This document shows, in pieces, positions 1 to 8,007 of a stretch of 37,262 bases of DNA. Numbering within the stretch: the first letter of the stretch is position 1; each line of letters opens with the position of its first letter. The notes beneath the pieces are model-generated. The model saw nothing but the letters and a program-made list of their open reading frames with translations. It was not told the origin of the DNA and made no database searches. The stretch comes from a virus. The stretch lies in the IMG/VR virus record IMGVR_UViG_3300017917_000781, positions 1-37,262 of that record. One strand, written 5' to 3'. A program made the position numbers and the translations under genes.

Positions 1-1085
1 CGTACAAATACTGTGTACTCAATTGTATCCTTCTTTGGCTTGTACTCACGGTTTACAGTGATGTCTCTCTGGAAGCCCCATACACGGTTCTGTGGGAATG
101 TTAGATCAACATATCCTGCAGGATAGTAAGGAACTTCAAGAACATCTACACCAAGAACACGAGTTGTACGTGCATTTCCTAGTGTCTGTGCTCCACCATC
201 AAGGAACTCTTGACGGTTCATCTGAGTGCTACCAATACGATCAGCAAATGCAGAAGAAATAGCATCTGCAAGTGTACCGTTGTTACGAACGATACCAGCA
301 AAAGCGTCAGTACCTGCGTAGAACTTTAGATTGCTCTTAAGTGCACGGTACTTACGTGGCATTGCTAGAAGCAAGCCCTGCATTACTGATGTTGTGTAGT
401 TGTTATCTGAAATTGTTGCAGCATATTCGTGAGCAGCATTTCCTACTGTTCCACGAGTTTGCTTTACGAAACCTGCCATAATTGACAAGAATGCGTCTGA
501 ACCTGTTCCAAGACCATTGATAGCAAGATCTTCAATATCGTTTGCGAATGCGTTTGTCATCAAGCGTACTAGATGATCTTCAAGCGCACCACCTTCAATA
601 TTGTCTTCAAGTGCTTCAGTTGATACTTCCCAGTCAAGACGAATCTTCTTAGTTGTTAGTTCAACCTTTGTAAAAGTAGCGCCAGCATTTGTATAATCTG
701 GTGCGCCTTGTGCAGCAGCACGGATTACACGCTCACCAACGTTAACTTTTTCAATTTCCATGGTGTTTGCTCGCATGGTGACCCGACGGCCATCCTTGGC
801 GAGAACAGTTGCATCCCACACGTAGTCAATAAAACGACGTGCTTGCTCTGGTGCTAGAATACCACCAGCTACTCCTGTTGGGGTTACTGCATTTGCTCCA
901 GTTGTTGAACCGAAAGCTGCAGTGGCAGTGTTACCTAGTTGAGATCCTACAGAAGATCCTGCAGAGTCTAAACCAGTTGCACCACCAACACCTCCAGAGA
1001 CGAATCCGCCCTGAGAGTTAATCTCATTGCCTGCTCCGCCTGATCCTGGATAGTTTTTTTCTAGATTTGTTGTTTGTTCCGACAT
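1..1085 (-). CDS. Major capsid protein, HK97-fold type (3' end outside window)
   Basis: The reading frame starts at ATG 1085 and runs off the left edge, giving about 361 residues without a stop. A strong AGGAGGTG ribosome site lies just upstream of the start. The N-terminus is glycine/alanine/serine-rich and low-complexity. After it come segments typical of phage major capsid proteins: an early APEQARRFIDYVWD stretch, a TMEIEKVNVGERVIR stretch, a conserved LDWEVSTEALEDN-like region, and DIEDLAINGLGTGSD, which resembles the E-loop/spine to P-domain part of HK97-like capsids. It follows portal and prohead protease in the direction of transcription, the classical HK97 order. The shell subunit role is inferred from this context and the motif style. 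The C-terminal end is missing because of the window edge, not a truncation. Confidence 0.88.
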   Translation of the reverse strand, partial: MSEQTTNLEKNYPGSGGAGNEINSQGGFVSGGVGGATGLDSAGSSVGSQLGNTATAAFGSTTGANAVTPTGVAGGILAPEQARRFIDYVWDATVLAKDGRRVTMRANTMEIEKVNVGERVIRAAAQGAPDYTNAGATFTKVELTTKKIRLDWEVSTEALEDNIEGGALEDHLVRLMTNAFANDIEDLAINGLGTGSDAFLSIMAGFVKQTRGTVGNAAHEYAATISDNNYTTSVMQGLLLAMPRKYRALKSNLKFYAGTDAFAGIVRNNGTLADAISSAFADRIGSTQMNRQEFLDGGAQTLGNARTTRVLGVDVLEVPYYPAGYVDLTFPQNRVWGFQRDITVNREYKPKKDTIEYTVFV

Positions 1086-1112
1086 ATTGTTCACCTCCTA
1101 GTGATTTTTACC

Positions 1113-1697
1113 TTAGTTAAATAGGTCGGCATTTGTGAGGAAACGTCCGCCCCATAGGGATTTTTGAATCACTTGTGGTGATTCCTGTACGATCTCGCCT
1201 AGATCGCCAGACTTGCGGAAAGCGGTATCTTGCTCTACAAGATCTACTCGCTTGCCAAACTCGTTGAAGTTATTCTTAAGACCGTTAACATCTTGTGTTA
1301 CGGAATCAAGAGACTTGGTTACTGCTGAAACCTTCTCATTAAGAGATTTGATTGTTGCAGTAAGATCGCCAAAGGCATTTGTAAGAGAATTATTAATTTC
1401 TGAAACTGCCTTAGCAACTTCTTCTTTAACATCTGCAATAGACTTTGCCATTACAGCTTCTGCATTCTCTACATCAACTTCTGTTGCTGTAACAGAAGAA
1501 TCTGCACTAGCGTCATCTGATTTAGCTACAGCAAGCTCTTCAGCTGCTGGTGCCTCTTCAGCGACTGCAGGGGCCTCAGTTGTTTCTGCAACAACTTCTG
1601 GTGCTGCTTCTGCAACTACCTCTGCTGGCTGTGCCTCTGGAGCAACCTCTGAATTTTCAACTACAGCTTCTACTGCTGCTTCTGTTGATTCTGTCAT
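1113..1697 (-). CDS. Nested in-frame scaffold protein (internal start in the protease gene)
   Basis: Inside the protease gene, in the same frame, an ATG at 1697 is preceded by AAGGAGGT (1705-1712) at a 7-base spacing. This is the best ribosome site of the head module. It would yield a 194-residue protein beginning MTESTEAAVEA. That product lacks the catalytic domain and consists only of the Ala/Glu-rich stretch and the coiled coil. The arrangement parallels lambda gene C/Nu3, where the scaffold is translated from an internal start of the protease gene. Sequence shows the start signal; production of a separate scaffold is inference. Confidence 0.6.
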   Translation of the reverse strand: MTESTEAAVEAVVENSEVAPEAQPAEVVAEAAPEVVAETTEAPAVAEEAPAAEELAVAKSDDASADSSVTATEVDVENAEAVMAKSIADVKEEVAKAVSEINNSLTNAFGDLTATIKSLNEKVSAVTKSLDSVTQDVNGLKNNFNEFGKRVDLVEQDTAFRKSGDLGEIVQESPQVIQKSLWGGRFLTNADLFN

Positions 1698-2456
1698 TGG
1701 ATTTACCTCCTTGTTAATCTTAATTGGATTAATGCCTTTAGCACTATCAACTAAGAATTTTATCATTTCTGTATTTTCTTTATCATTTTTTTCTATAAAA
1801 CCAATATTCTGCATTTTATTGCCACTTGTTGGGCTTGTTACAGATTCTTCATTAGATACCATAACGATACCACTTTCTGAATCCCAAAAAACATTTTCAA
1901 TTTCTGTTTTTGATAAATATCCTTCAACAACATTTTGTCCATTTACTTTTTCAATAGAAAGAATATTTGCAAATTGATTTGCTGGATTATCTACAAGAGA
2001 TAACTCATGTAGTTCATAGTTTTTAATTACACGAATTGTTTTATCAATCTTTTCATCATATGCATCATCCCATTTTTTAATGTTTCCACCAATTGAAAAA
2101 CCAGTATAGGTTCCATCAAGAACCTTTTCCCATGCATCTTGTGCACCTTTTGAAACATAAGCTGAAACATAAACACCACTATAGAATTTTTTGTCATTAG
2201 GATCAAAATATTTATCTTCTTTAAAAGAAACGATCTTGCCGACTGCTGATGGCTGATGCATTTCACGAAGGTTTCCACGGAAATTCTTAAATGCCTCTAT
2301 ACTAGACTCTGTTGTAACGATGTCTCCTTGACGATCAACATTGTCAAGAGTTGCAAAACCAGAGACCATACGACGTTCAACGTCTATCTTTCCGATAGGC
2401 ATTGAAAGGCGAACATTGTTGCCTTCAGTAACCCAATGAGCTTTGTTTGTTAACAT
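1113..2456 (-). CDS. Prohead serine protease fused to a scaffold-like tail
   Basis: The first 165 residues match the HK97 gp4-type (peptidase S78) prohead protease. They contain a histidine in REMHQPSAVGKI (H67), a serine in TGFSIGG (S121) and the ELSLVDNPAN segment (about 150-160) that normally supplies the acidic third residue. From about residue 250 the protein becomes an Ala/Glu/Val-rich low-complexity stretch followed by a predicted coiled coil (about 330-420), as expected of a scaffold or delta domain. A protease of this family matures the capsid after assembly by cutting scaffold and capsid N-termini. The gene lies between portal and capsid. A TATAAT box stands 9 bp before the start codon with no Shine-Dalgarno sequence, so a very short or absent leader is likely. 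An internal start with a perfect ribosome site is listed separately. Confidence 0.88.
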   Translation of the reverse strand: MLTNKAHWVTEGNNVRLSMPIGKIDVERRMVSGFATLDNVDRQGDIVTTESSIEAFKNFRGNLREMHQPSAVGKIVSFKEDKYFDPNDKKFYSGVYVSAYVSKGAQDAWEKVLDGTYTGFSIGGNIKKWDDAYDEKIDKTIRVIKNYELHELSLVDNPANQFANILSIEKVNGQNVVEGYLSKTEIENVFWDSESGIVMVSNEESVTSPTSGNKMQNIGFIEKNDKENTEMIKFLVDSAKGINPIKINKEVNPMTESTEAAVEAVVENSEVAPEAQPAEVVAEAAPEVVAETTEAPAVAEEAPAAEELAVAKSDDASADSSVTATEVDVENAEAVMAKSIADVKEEVAKAVSEINNSLTNAFGDLTATIKSLNEKVSAVTKSLDSVTQDVNGLKNNFNEFGKRVDLVEQDTAFRKSGDLGEIVQESPQVIQKSLWGGRFLTNADLFN

Positions 2457-2496
2457 AACTGTTATATTATAGCACTGCTTTATGTATGTTTCTCAA

Positions 2497-4101
2497 CTAT
2501 TGAGACGAACGTCCTTCACCTTGTGCATTTCTTCCAGATATGGTTGTTGTAGAATCAGAATTATTATTTGCTCTTTCTGCATCCCGTCCACGATTTCCTG
2601 CAAGATTTGCTCTAGCATCAGTTGCTTGTCTTGGCGACATAACAAATGGATCATCTCCATCTGGTCGTTGTGGCAAATCTAATTTCTCACGAGCCTCATT
2701 TGGAGTCATCACCTGTGTCTTGACATATCGCTCAATTATTTGAGACTGTGCTATTTCGTCGGTTAAGGTTAGTTCGTTAAACTTAAGCTCTAAAATATCA
2801 GTTTTTTCTTTGATTATTTTATTTACCATTTTTTCAAGATGTCTTTGTGCTGGTCTTGAAACCTGCTCTTTAAATGTACGATCTTGAGCCAATGCTGCTG
2901 CAATTGCTGCGCTATCTGAACCACCAAGCTTAGAAATAGGAACCTGATGTGCAATTAAAATGTCATCACGGTTTTGCTTGCGATACTCTTTAAATGAACC
3001 TTCTTGGATACCATTTTCAATTGGTTCCATATTAAATTCTACCTTGCTTGTGTCTGTATCACCTGGCAAAGGAATATATAAAGTTCTATGAGACTGAGAC
3101 TTTAATCCTGTCTGCAAAAATCTAAACATTTTATCTTCAGCATCAGCAGAAAGCTTTGCACCCTTAAGAGTTACAATATATCTTGGAACTGCTTTATTTT
3201 CAAAATAATCAATGTTATATTGTGATGCTAACTGGTCTCCAATTAGAGATGGAAGCGCAGCAACAATATCTGGCACTCCATAAAATGTATTAAGAGGAGA
3301 GTATTCTTTGATATGAATTATTTCGTTTGGCCTTGGATCTGTGCCCATAGGATTTGCATTTTTTGCTCCAAAGTTTCTAAAATAAACTACCTTTTGACCA
3401 ATAATCTGCACAAAACCATCACGAAGGCGACGAACACGAACAGTTGTTGCTGGAATATGTCCAACATATCCAATTTCTCCAGCAGTAGTTCTTCCTATTT
3501 CAATAAAGCCATTACCAGTTGCCTGAAGGTCCGTATAAACCTTCTCCATTGTTTTTGTAAAACTATCATCATCGTTTAGGCTTTCTAGCCAGTCACGAAG
3601 TTGTATTTTCATTCTTTCAATACGACGACGTGCTCTATCTACTGCACCCTGATCGTCATTCATTTCAAACCTTAAAGTGGTTTTATCTGTTACATCAAAA
3701 CGATATCCAAGACCTACAACATTTTCTACCTTGGCATCAATAGCAGCATGGTTTGCAAATGAAGTATCATAAAAATTAGCTAACTCATACATGTTATATG
3801 GTGGAGTAATTACATCAAATAAACCATAGCCATTTCTATATACCGTGCCAGGGTTAATCTGTTTTGATTCAGCATCTACACCACTTGGAGTTACATTAGC
3901 AGCATTAAGATATGCCTGGTTTGTTTCTGGACTAATATATTTTGATATATTTCTGTTTGTTCTACGACGAAAATTTTGATCAAGACCAGAATAGTCTTTT
4001 AGCTGATCCCAACTTTTATTAAATGGATCTTGAGACTTAAATAAATTATCTTCTTTTGGCTGGGTATTTAAGCCAGCACGAATAAATTCTTCATCACTCA
4101 T
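2497..4101 (-). CDS. Portal protein
   Basis: The start is placed at ATG 4101 (MSDEEFIRAGLN), behind an AAGGG ribosome site and overlapping the upstream gene's stop by 8 bases. A GTG 18 bases further upstream is also open but has no such site. The 534-residue product has the character of HK97/SPP1-like portals. It has a charged N-terminus, a central beta-rich region with YVGHIPATTVRVRRLRDG and NEIIHIKEYSPLNTFYGVPDIVAALPSL, then IAHQVPISKLGG followed by a long helical C-terminal wing (RPAQRHLEKMVNKIIKEK, QVMTPNEAREKLDLPQRPDGDD). The dodecameric portal forms the DNA entry pore at one head vertex. The position just upstream of protease and capsid supports the call. The C-terminal tail is Asn/Arg/Ser-rich and probably disordered. 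Confidence 0.9.
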   Translation of the reverse strand: MSDEEFIRAGLNTQPKEDNLFKSQDPFNKSWDQLKDYSGLDQNFRRRTNRNISKYISPETNQAYLNAANVTPSGVDAESKQINPGTVYRNGYGLFDVITPPYNMYELANFYDTSFANHAAIDAKVENVVGLGYRFDVTDKTTLRFEMNDDQGAVDRARRRIERMKIQLRDWLESLNDDDSFTKTMEKVYTDLQATGNGFIEIGRTTAGEIGYVGHIPATTVRVRRLRDGFVQIIGQKVVYFRNFGAKNANPMGTDPRPNEIIHIKEYSPLNTFYGVPDIVAALPSLIGDQLASQYNIDYFENKAVPRYIVTLKGAKLSADAEDKMFRFLQTGLKSQSHRTLYIPLPGDTDTSKVEFNMEPIENGIQEGSFKEYRKQNRDDILIAHQVPISKLGGSDSAAIAAALAQDRTFKEQVSRPAQRHLEKMVNKIIKEKTDILELKFNELTLTDEIAQSQIIERYVKTQVMTPNEAREKLDLPQRPDGDDPFVMSPRQATDARANLAGNRGRDAERANNNSDSTTTISGRNAQGEGRSSQ

Positions 4102-4489
4102 CAATTGCACCCTTACCATACTTATCTAAGGTTTGCTGGGCTGCATGCCAAGCACCTAAGTCATTCATTGAAGGAATTAAACCTTCTTTAAATCTTTCTT
4201 TTTGCTCAGAATATTCTTCTTCGCTAATTCTTGTTAGACCAGGAACAAATACTGCCGTACCTTCGCCATCATCACCAAAATGCATAGCAGCTTTTTTAAG
4301 ATCTGCTATTTTTGAAATATCTCCTTTTTCAGAAGGAATATTTAAAACTGAGCCAGTATCGTCTGTAAACCATTTTCCATTAGATTTTTTATATACATAA
4401 AGACCCCAGTCATAATGCTTATCTATGACTTTACGACGAACATTTTGTACATACGGCATACCAGTTTTTGGATTAATTAAGGATTCCAT
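4094..4489 (-). CDS. Unknown protein upstream of portal
   Basis: No family is recognised. The start is set at ATG 4489 (MESLINPKTGMPYVQNV) because TATACT lies 7 bases upstream with no ribosome site, the leaderless pattern seen elsewhere in this genome. A GTG two codons earlier is less likely. The 131-residue protein has a basic N-terminus, an aromatic middle (KHYDWGLYVYKKSNGKWFTDD) and a helical C-terminus. It overlaps the portal start by 8 bases, so the two are probably translationally coupled. Its position suggests a head-assembly or portal-associated role, which is only inference. It is too short for a terminase large subunit and lacks ATPase motifs. Confidence 0.7.
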   Translation of the reverse strand: MESLINPKTGMPYVQNVRRKVIDKHYDWGLYVYKKSNGKWFTDDTGSVLNIPSEKGDISKIADLKKAAMHFGDDGEGTAVFVPGLTRISEEEYSEQKERFKEGLIPSMNDLGAWHAAQQTLDKYGKGAIDE

Positions 4490-4507
4490 AACCACAAGTA
4501 TAGCAGA

Positions 4508-7500
4508 TTATACTGGTGTTGAAACAGTGCTTGACCATTCTAGGTCTGAGTAAATTTTTAATTTTTCAGCTCTGTAAACAAGACCTTCTTCATCGTCAAC
4601 GATTATTTTATTTGTTCCAATATATGTTTTATAAATATCTGATGGATTAATACCATAAAACTCTGAGGATCCAATTACCAACATTCCATCCCAGGTATAG
4701 TTATTAAACCAATATTGCCAGTCAAAGGTAGTAACTCCATCTGTCAGAACCTTAAACCACGGCCTTAAGCTTCTGCTTTCAATTTCTTGTAAGCTACTTG
4801 CTTGATAATAGGCAATGTTATTAAATAGCGCTGGTCCAGTAAGATTAATATTACCTAAATAAGAATTATAAATAAGCGATGTTAGAAATGATATGCCTAT
4901 TGCCGACCACTCTTTTAGTGATATTACTGGTTCACGTACTAGATTTCCATTTAAATAAAATGCTACACCGTTATACTCAACACCATTTTCATTTAAAACA
5001 AATATTTTTCCTCTATCTAAATCAGAGCTGTTTGCCTGTAAATAAAATTTTAGTGTTCCATCTTTATGATTTATTTCAAAAATTTCTACTGGTGTTGCAG
5101 AAAAGCTGTCTTGATCATATCTCATCCATAATTGAAATGCACTTACCTTGTATGATGTTGCTAGTTCTTTGTTTATTGGCAAAGATAGTCCACGATTTTC
5201 TAGTATATTTAATTCTCCACGAACCTCTATTCCAGATGTTTTAGTTAAATATAAATACGGAGTGCTTTCTTTATATATGCTGAAAGGATTTTTTGCTTTA
5301 TAGTCATAATATATACCGTTTTTCTTATAAGGCACCAAGTCTACGCCAAATCTTGTTCCAATTGCATTATCTGAATTATCATTTAATACTTGAGAAGCTA
5401 ACTGAAGTTTATTTAATAATATTGGTTTTGATAAAATACCACGACTGTTAAATTCAAGACTATAAACTATTGCTAAATTGTTAAAATCTTCTTGCTTTGT
5501 TGGATATATTAATGTATTATTTAATACTTCAAATCTTGTTGTTTTCCAATTTTCATAATCTGCAACATCTATAATTTTATGTTCGTTTAATGTCTGTTGA
5601 TATGGAAAAGGGGTTGGAATGTTAGCGCCATCAACAACATATTGAAATGTAATAAAACTTTTTATTTGGGCACCAGTAGTATCATAATAATATCCAGTTG
5701 TACCAGATTCTTCAACTAAAGATGTAGTAGTTGGATAACCAATATTAAACTGCAAAAAGTCTAAATCATAAAAATCTTCTCCAGCATTATTTTTAACAAA
5801 TTGACCAAAATATGAGAGTGGAAGATAGTCTTGCCAATAACCAGCAACTCCAATATCTATAAAATATTTGTTATAAGATTCTGAAGGTAAAAATGTATAA
5901 CTTGCGGTATGATCAATAAACTCTTGGCCTAGATTAACTTCAAGAATTCCATCTTCATTAAAACTATCTGATACTTTAGATATATTTGATGCTGTACACA
6001 ATCCAAGAGAATATATTCTTCCAGTAAATGTATAATTTCCAGAATCATCTCCACATACATACATTTTTAAAGCATTTTGATTACCAAAAAATGAACTTAC
6101 ATTCGTTCCAAAAGAATCAGAAATGGTTCTTAGGTTTATTCCAACCGAAAACTCTTGATTAACAGTAATTGGATCAGAAGTAAAAAGCAGTTCAGTTGTT
6201 CCATTAGTGCTTATAGAATAAGTAATTTCATCGGCATCTTTAACGATAGAAAAATAATCTCCATTAATTGGATTATAAACTTTAAAAAGTATTTCCTCTG
6301 ATGATAAATCGTGTGAGCTAAAAACTCCATAAATAGCATCAACTTGGTTTAATAGAACATTAAATTTATTAAAGTTAATATATGAATCTACTGAGTTCCA
6401 AGTATTGTTTGGTCTAAAAGATAAAAATTTATCTGTAAGAACTGGACCAGACTCATTATCTTGTATATTTTGATTATCGTCATATAATTCTTGTAAAGTT
6501 TTATTACCGATAAATATTTCTGGTAAAGAATAATCTGGAGTCCTTAAACTTGTTTGAGTCGTTACTAAATTATCAAAAGTGCCTTGATCCCATTTTGCAA
6601 AATCTGGATAATTATAATTTGCTGTATAGTCTGCAAAAGGATAATCAATAAACGCAGTTGTACCACTATATGCAGAGTTAATTCCTTCTGCAGAAATAAC
6701 ACCCTGGCCATAAACCCACCTGCGTTTTGCTACAGTAACTGGAACCTGATATGAATAAATTGCAACACAGTCAATTTCAAAAGGATTTACATTTGGACTT
6801 GCATAAAATCCAAGCCAATCCTGATTATCTCCATTATTATCAAGCTCTTCTGGCAGTATTAATTCACTAGTATTTATTGATAAAGATAAAACCTCTTCAC
6901 CATTAATAAGTAAAGATGCTGAGTCTCTAATTATACGTATATGAACTAGCATTGGCCTAAACCACTCGCCAACAAAGTGAGACGCAAACTGATTTCCTAT
7001 TACTAAAGTTAAAAATCCATTTTCAACATAAAGTCCATCATCAGATGCAATAGGTCCAAATATTTTAAATGGTTCAGAACTATTTGATGCTACCCGCATC
7101 CAAAACTCAACAGTATAGTCGTTATACTGTCCTTTTTTATTTAAAAATCCTTTTCCTGGAAGTATTAAAGATGCACCCTCTGTTCCTTTTATTCTTGTAA
7201 CTCCACTTGCTCCATAAACTAATGGAATTCCTGTATTTTTACATTGTAGTCCAGCACTAGTCATATAATATCCAGAGTCTTCTGCTATTCCATATGCTTG
7301 TGCTTCTACTGCATCAAGACCACCATAAATACTTATATTTGATGGCACTATAGTTTCTGTTACTCCGTTTAAAGAATATGTATTAAATTCCTCATTCCAT
7401 TGTCCCAAAGTAATTCCATTAAAATAAAACTGATTATCTACTGGTGCTGTTGATCCTTCAATAATTTTTATTTTAAAAACAATTCTTAATTGTGCAGATA

Positions 7501-7972
7501 CATTTGGTATCTCAAATGTTTCAGAAATAAATCCCCATTTTTGATAAAGTGTGCTTGTAAAAGTTTTTAAATTTTGAATTACTTGGGAAGTATCTGGATC
7601 TGTATATTCATATCCTATAGAAACATTTTGTAAAAATATACTATTAGAATAAAAATATGATCCCACTGTAAATGTGCCAAGGTCATCAAGCGTATTAAAA
7701 TTTAATAAGTTTGGACTAACTATTGATGCTTCAAGAGTTTCAGAAACTGGTACATCAACTTCAATTAAAGATAGGGCACTATCTGCAAAAGGTTCTTCAA
7801 GGTATGCTGACTCTAATGTTGCTGTTGCATCTGATAAAGTCCAAGAGCTAGAAATATTACGTTGTGACTCAGAAATTAAACTTTTATAATCAAGTGTATC
7901 GTCTAATGCCCACAAAACCAGTGGGTGCTCAGAGTATATTTTTTCAGCATACAGGTTAGATGGATTTGACAT
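4508..7972 (-). CDS. Large LamG/concanavalin-like virion protein
   Basis: A 1154-residue protein starting at ATG 7972, with an AGGAG ribosome site 5 bases upstream and TATAAT about 16 bases before the start. At least two jelly-roll segments of the laminin-G/concanavalin type can be read. One lies at about residues 250-400 (NDYTVEFWMRVASNSSEPFKIFG, LYVENGFLTLVIGN, WFRPMLVHIRIIRDSASLLINGEEV, LGFYASPNVNPFEIDCVAIYS). Another is near 930-1080 (SAFQLWMRYDQDSFSATPVEIFEI, LKFYLQANSSDLDRGKIFVL). Such domains usually bind carbohydrate. The rest is beta-rich with many Tyr/Asn residues and no transmembrane segment. A long multi-domain protein next to the head genes is most likely a minor tail or receptor-binding component. 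No catalytic motif was seen. It is Asn/Ile/Tyr-rich compared with its neighbours. Confidence 0.75.
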   Translation of the reverse strand: MSNPSNLYAEKIYSEHPLVLWALDDTLDYKSLISESQRNISSSWTLSDATATLESAYLEEPFADSALSLIEVDVPVSETLEASIVSPNLLNFNTLDDLGTFTVGSYFYSNSIFLQNVSIGYEYTDPDTSQVIQNLKTFTSTLYQKWGFISETFEIPNVSAQLRIVFKIKIIEGSTAPVDNQFYFNGITLGQWNEEFNTYSLNGVTETIVPSNISIYGGLDAVEAQAYGIAEDSGYYMTSAGLQCKNTGIPLVYGASGVTRIKGTEGASLILPGKGFLNKKGQYNDYTVEFWMRVASNSSEPFKIFGPIASDDGLYVENGFLTLVIGNQFASHFVGEWFRPMLVHIRIIRDSASLLINGEEVLSLSINTSELILPEELDNNGDNQDWLGFYASPNVNPFEIDCVAIYSYQVPVTVAKRRWVYGQGVISAEGINSAYSGTTAFIDYPFADYTANYNYPDFAKWDQGTFDNLVTTQTSLRTPDYSLPEIFIGNKTLQELYDDNQNIQDNESGPVLTDKFLSFRPNNTWNSVDSYINFNKFNVLLNQVDAIYGVFSSHDLSSEEILFKVYNPINGDYFSIVKDADEITYSISTNGTTELLFTSDPITVNQEFSVGINLRTISDSFGTNVSSFFGNQNALKMYVCGDDSGNYTFTGRIYSLGLCTASNISKVSDSFNEDGILEVNLGQEFIDHTASYTFLPSESYNKYFIDIGVAGYWQDYLPLSYFGQFVKNNAGEDFYDLDFLQFNIGYPTTTSLVEESGTTGYYYDTTGAQIKSFITFQYVVDGANIPTPFPYQQTLNEHKIIDVADYENWKTTRFEVLNNTLIYPTKQEDFNNLAIVYSLEFNSRGILSKPILLNKLQLASQVLNDNSDNAIGTRFGVDLVPYKKNGIYYDYKAKNPFSIYKESTPYLYLTKTSGIEVRGELNILENRGLSLPINKELATSYKVSAFQLWMRYDQDSFSATPVEIFEINHKDGTLKFYLQANSSDLDRGKIFVLNENGVEYNGVAFYLNGNLVREPVISLKEWSAIGISFLTSLIYNSYLGNINLTGPALFNNIAYYQASSLQEIESRSLRPWFKVLTDGVTTFDWQYWFNNYTWDGMLVIGSSEFYGINPSDIYKTYIGTNKIIVDDEEGLVYRAEKLKIYSDLEWSSTVSTPV

Positions 7973-8007
7973 TTTTCTCCTATAGACTTATTATAGCAGG
8001 AGAACAA

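Noticed and set aside
1213-1977. 254-residue open frame antisense to the protease gene
   Set aside because: It mirrors the Ala/Glu-rich coding stretch; the product is a Ser/Ala/Thr-rich low-complexity string without a ribosome site, and the opposite frame has clear protease motifs.
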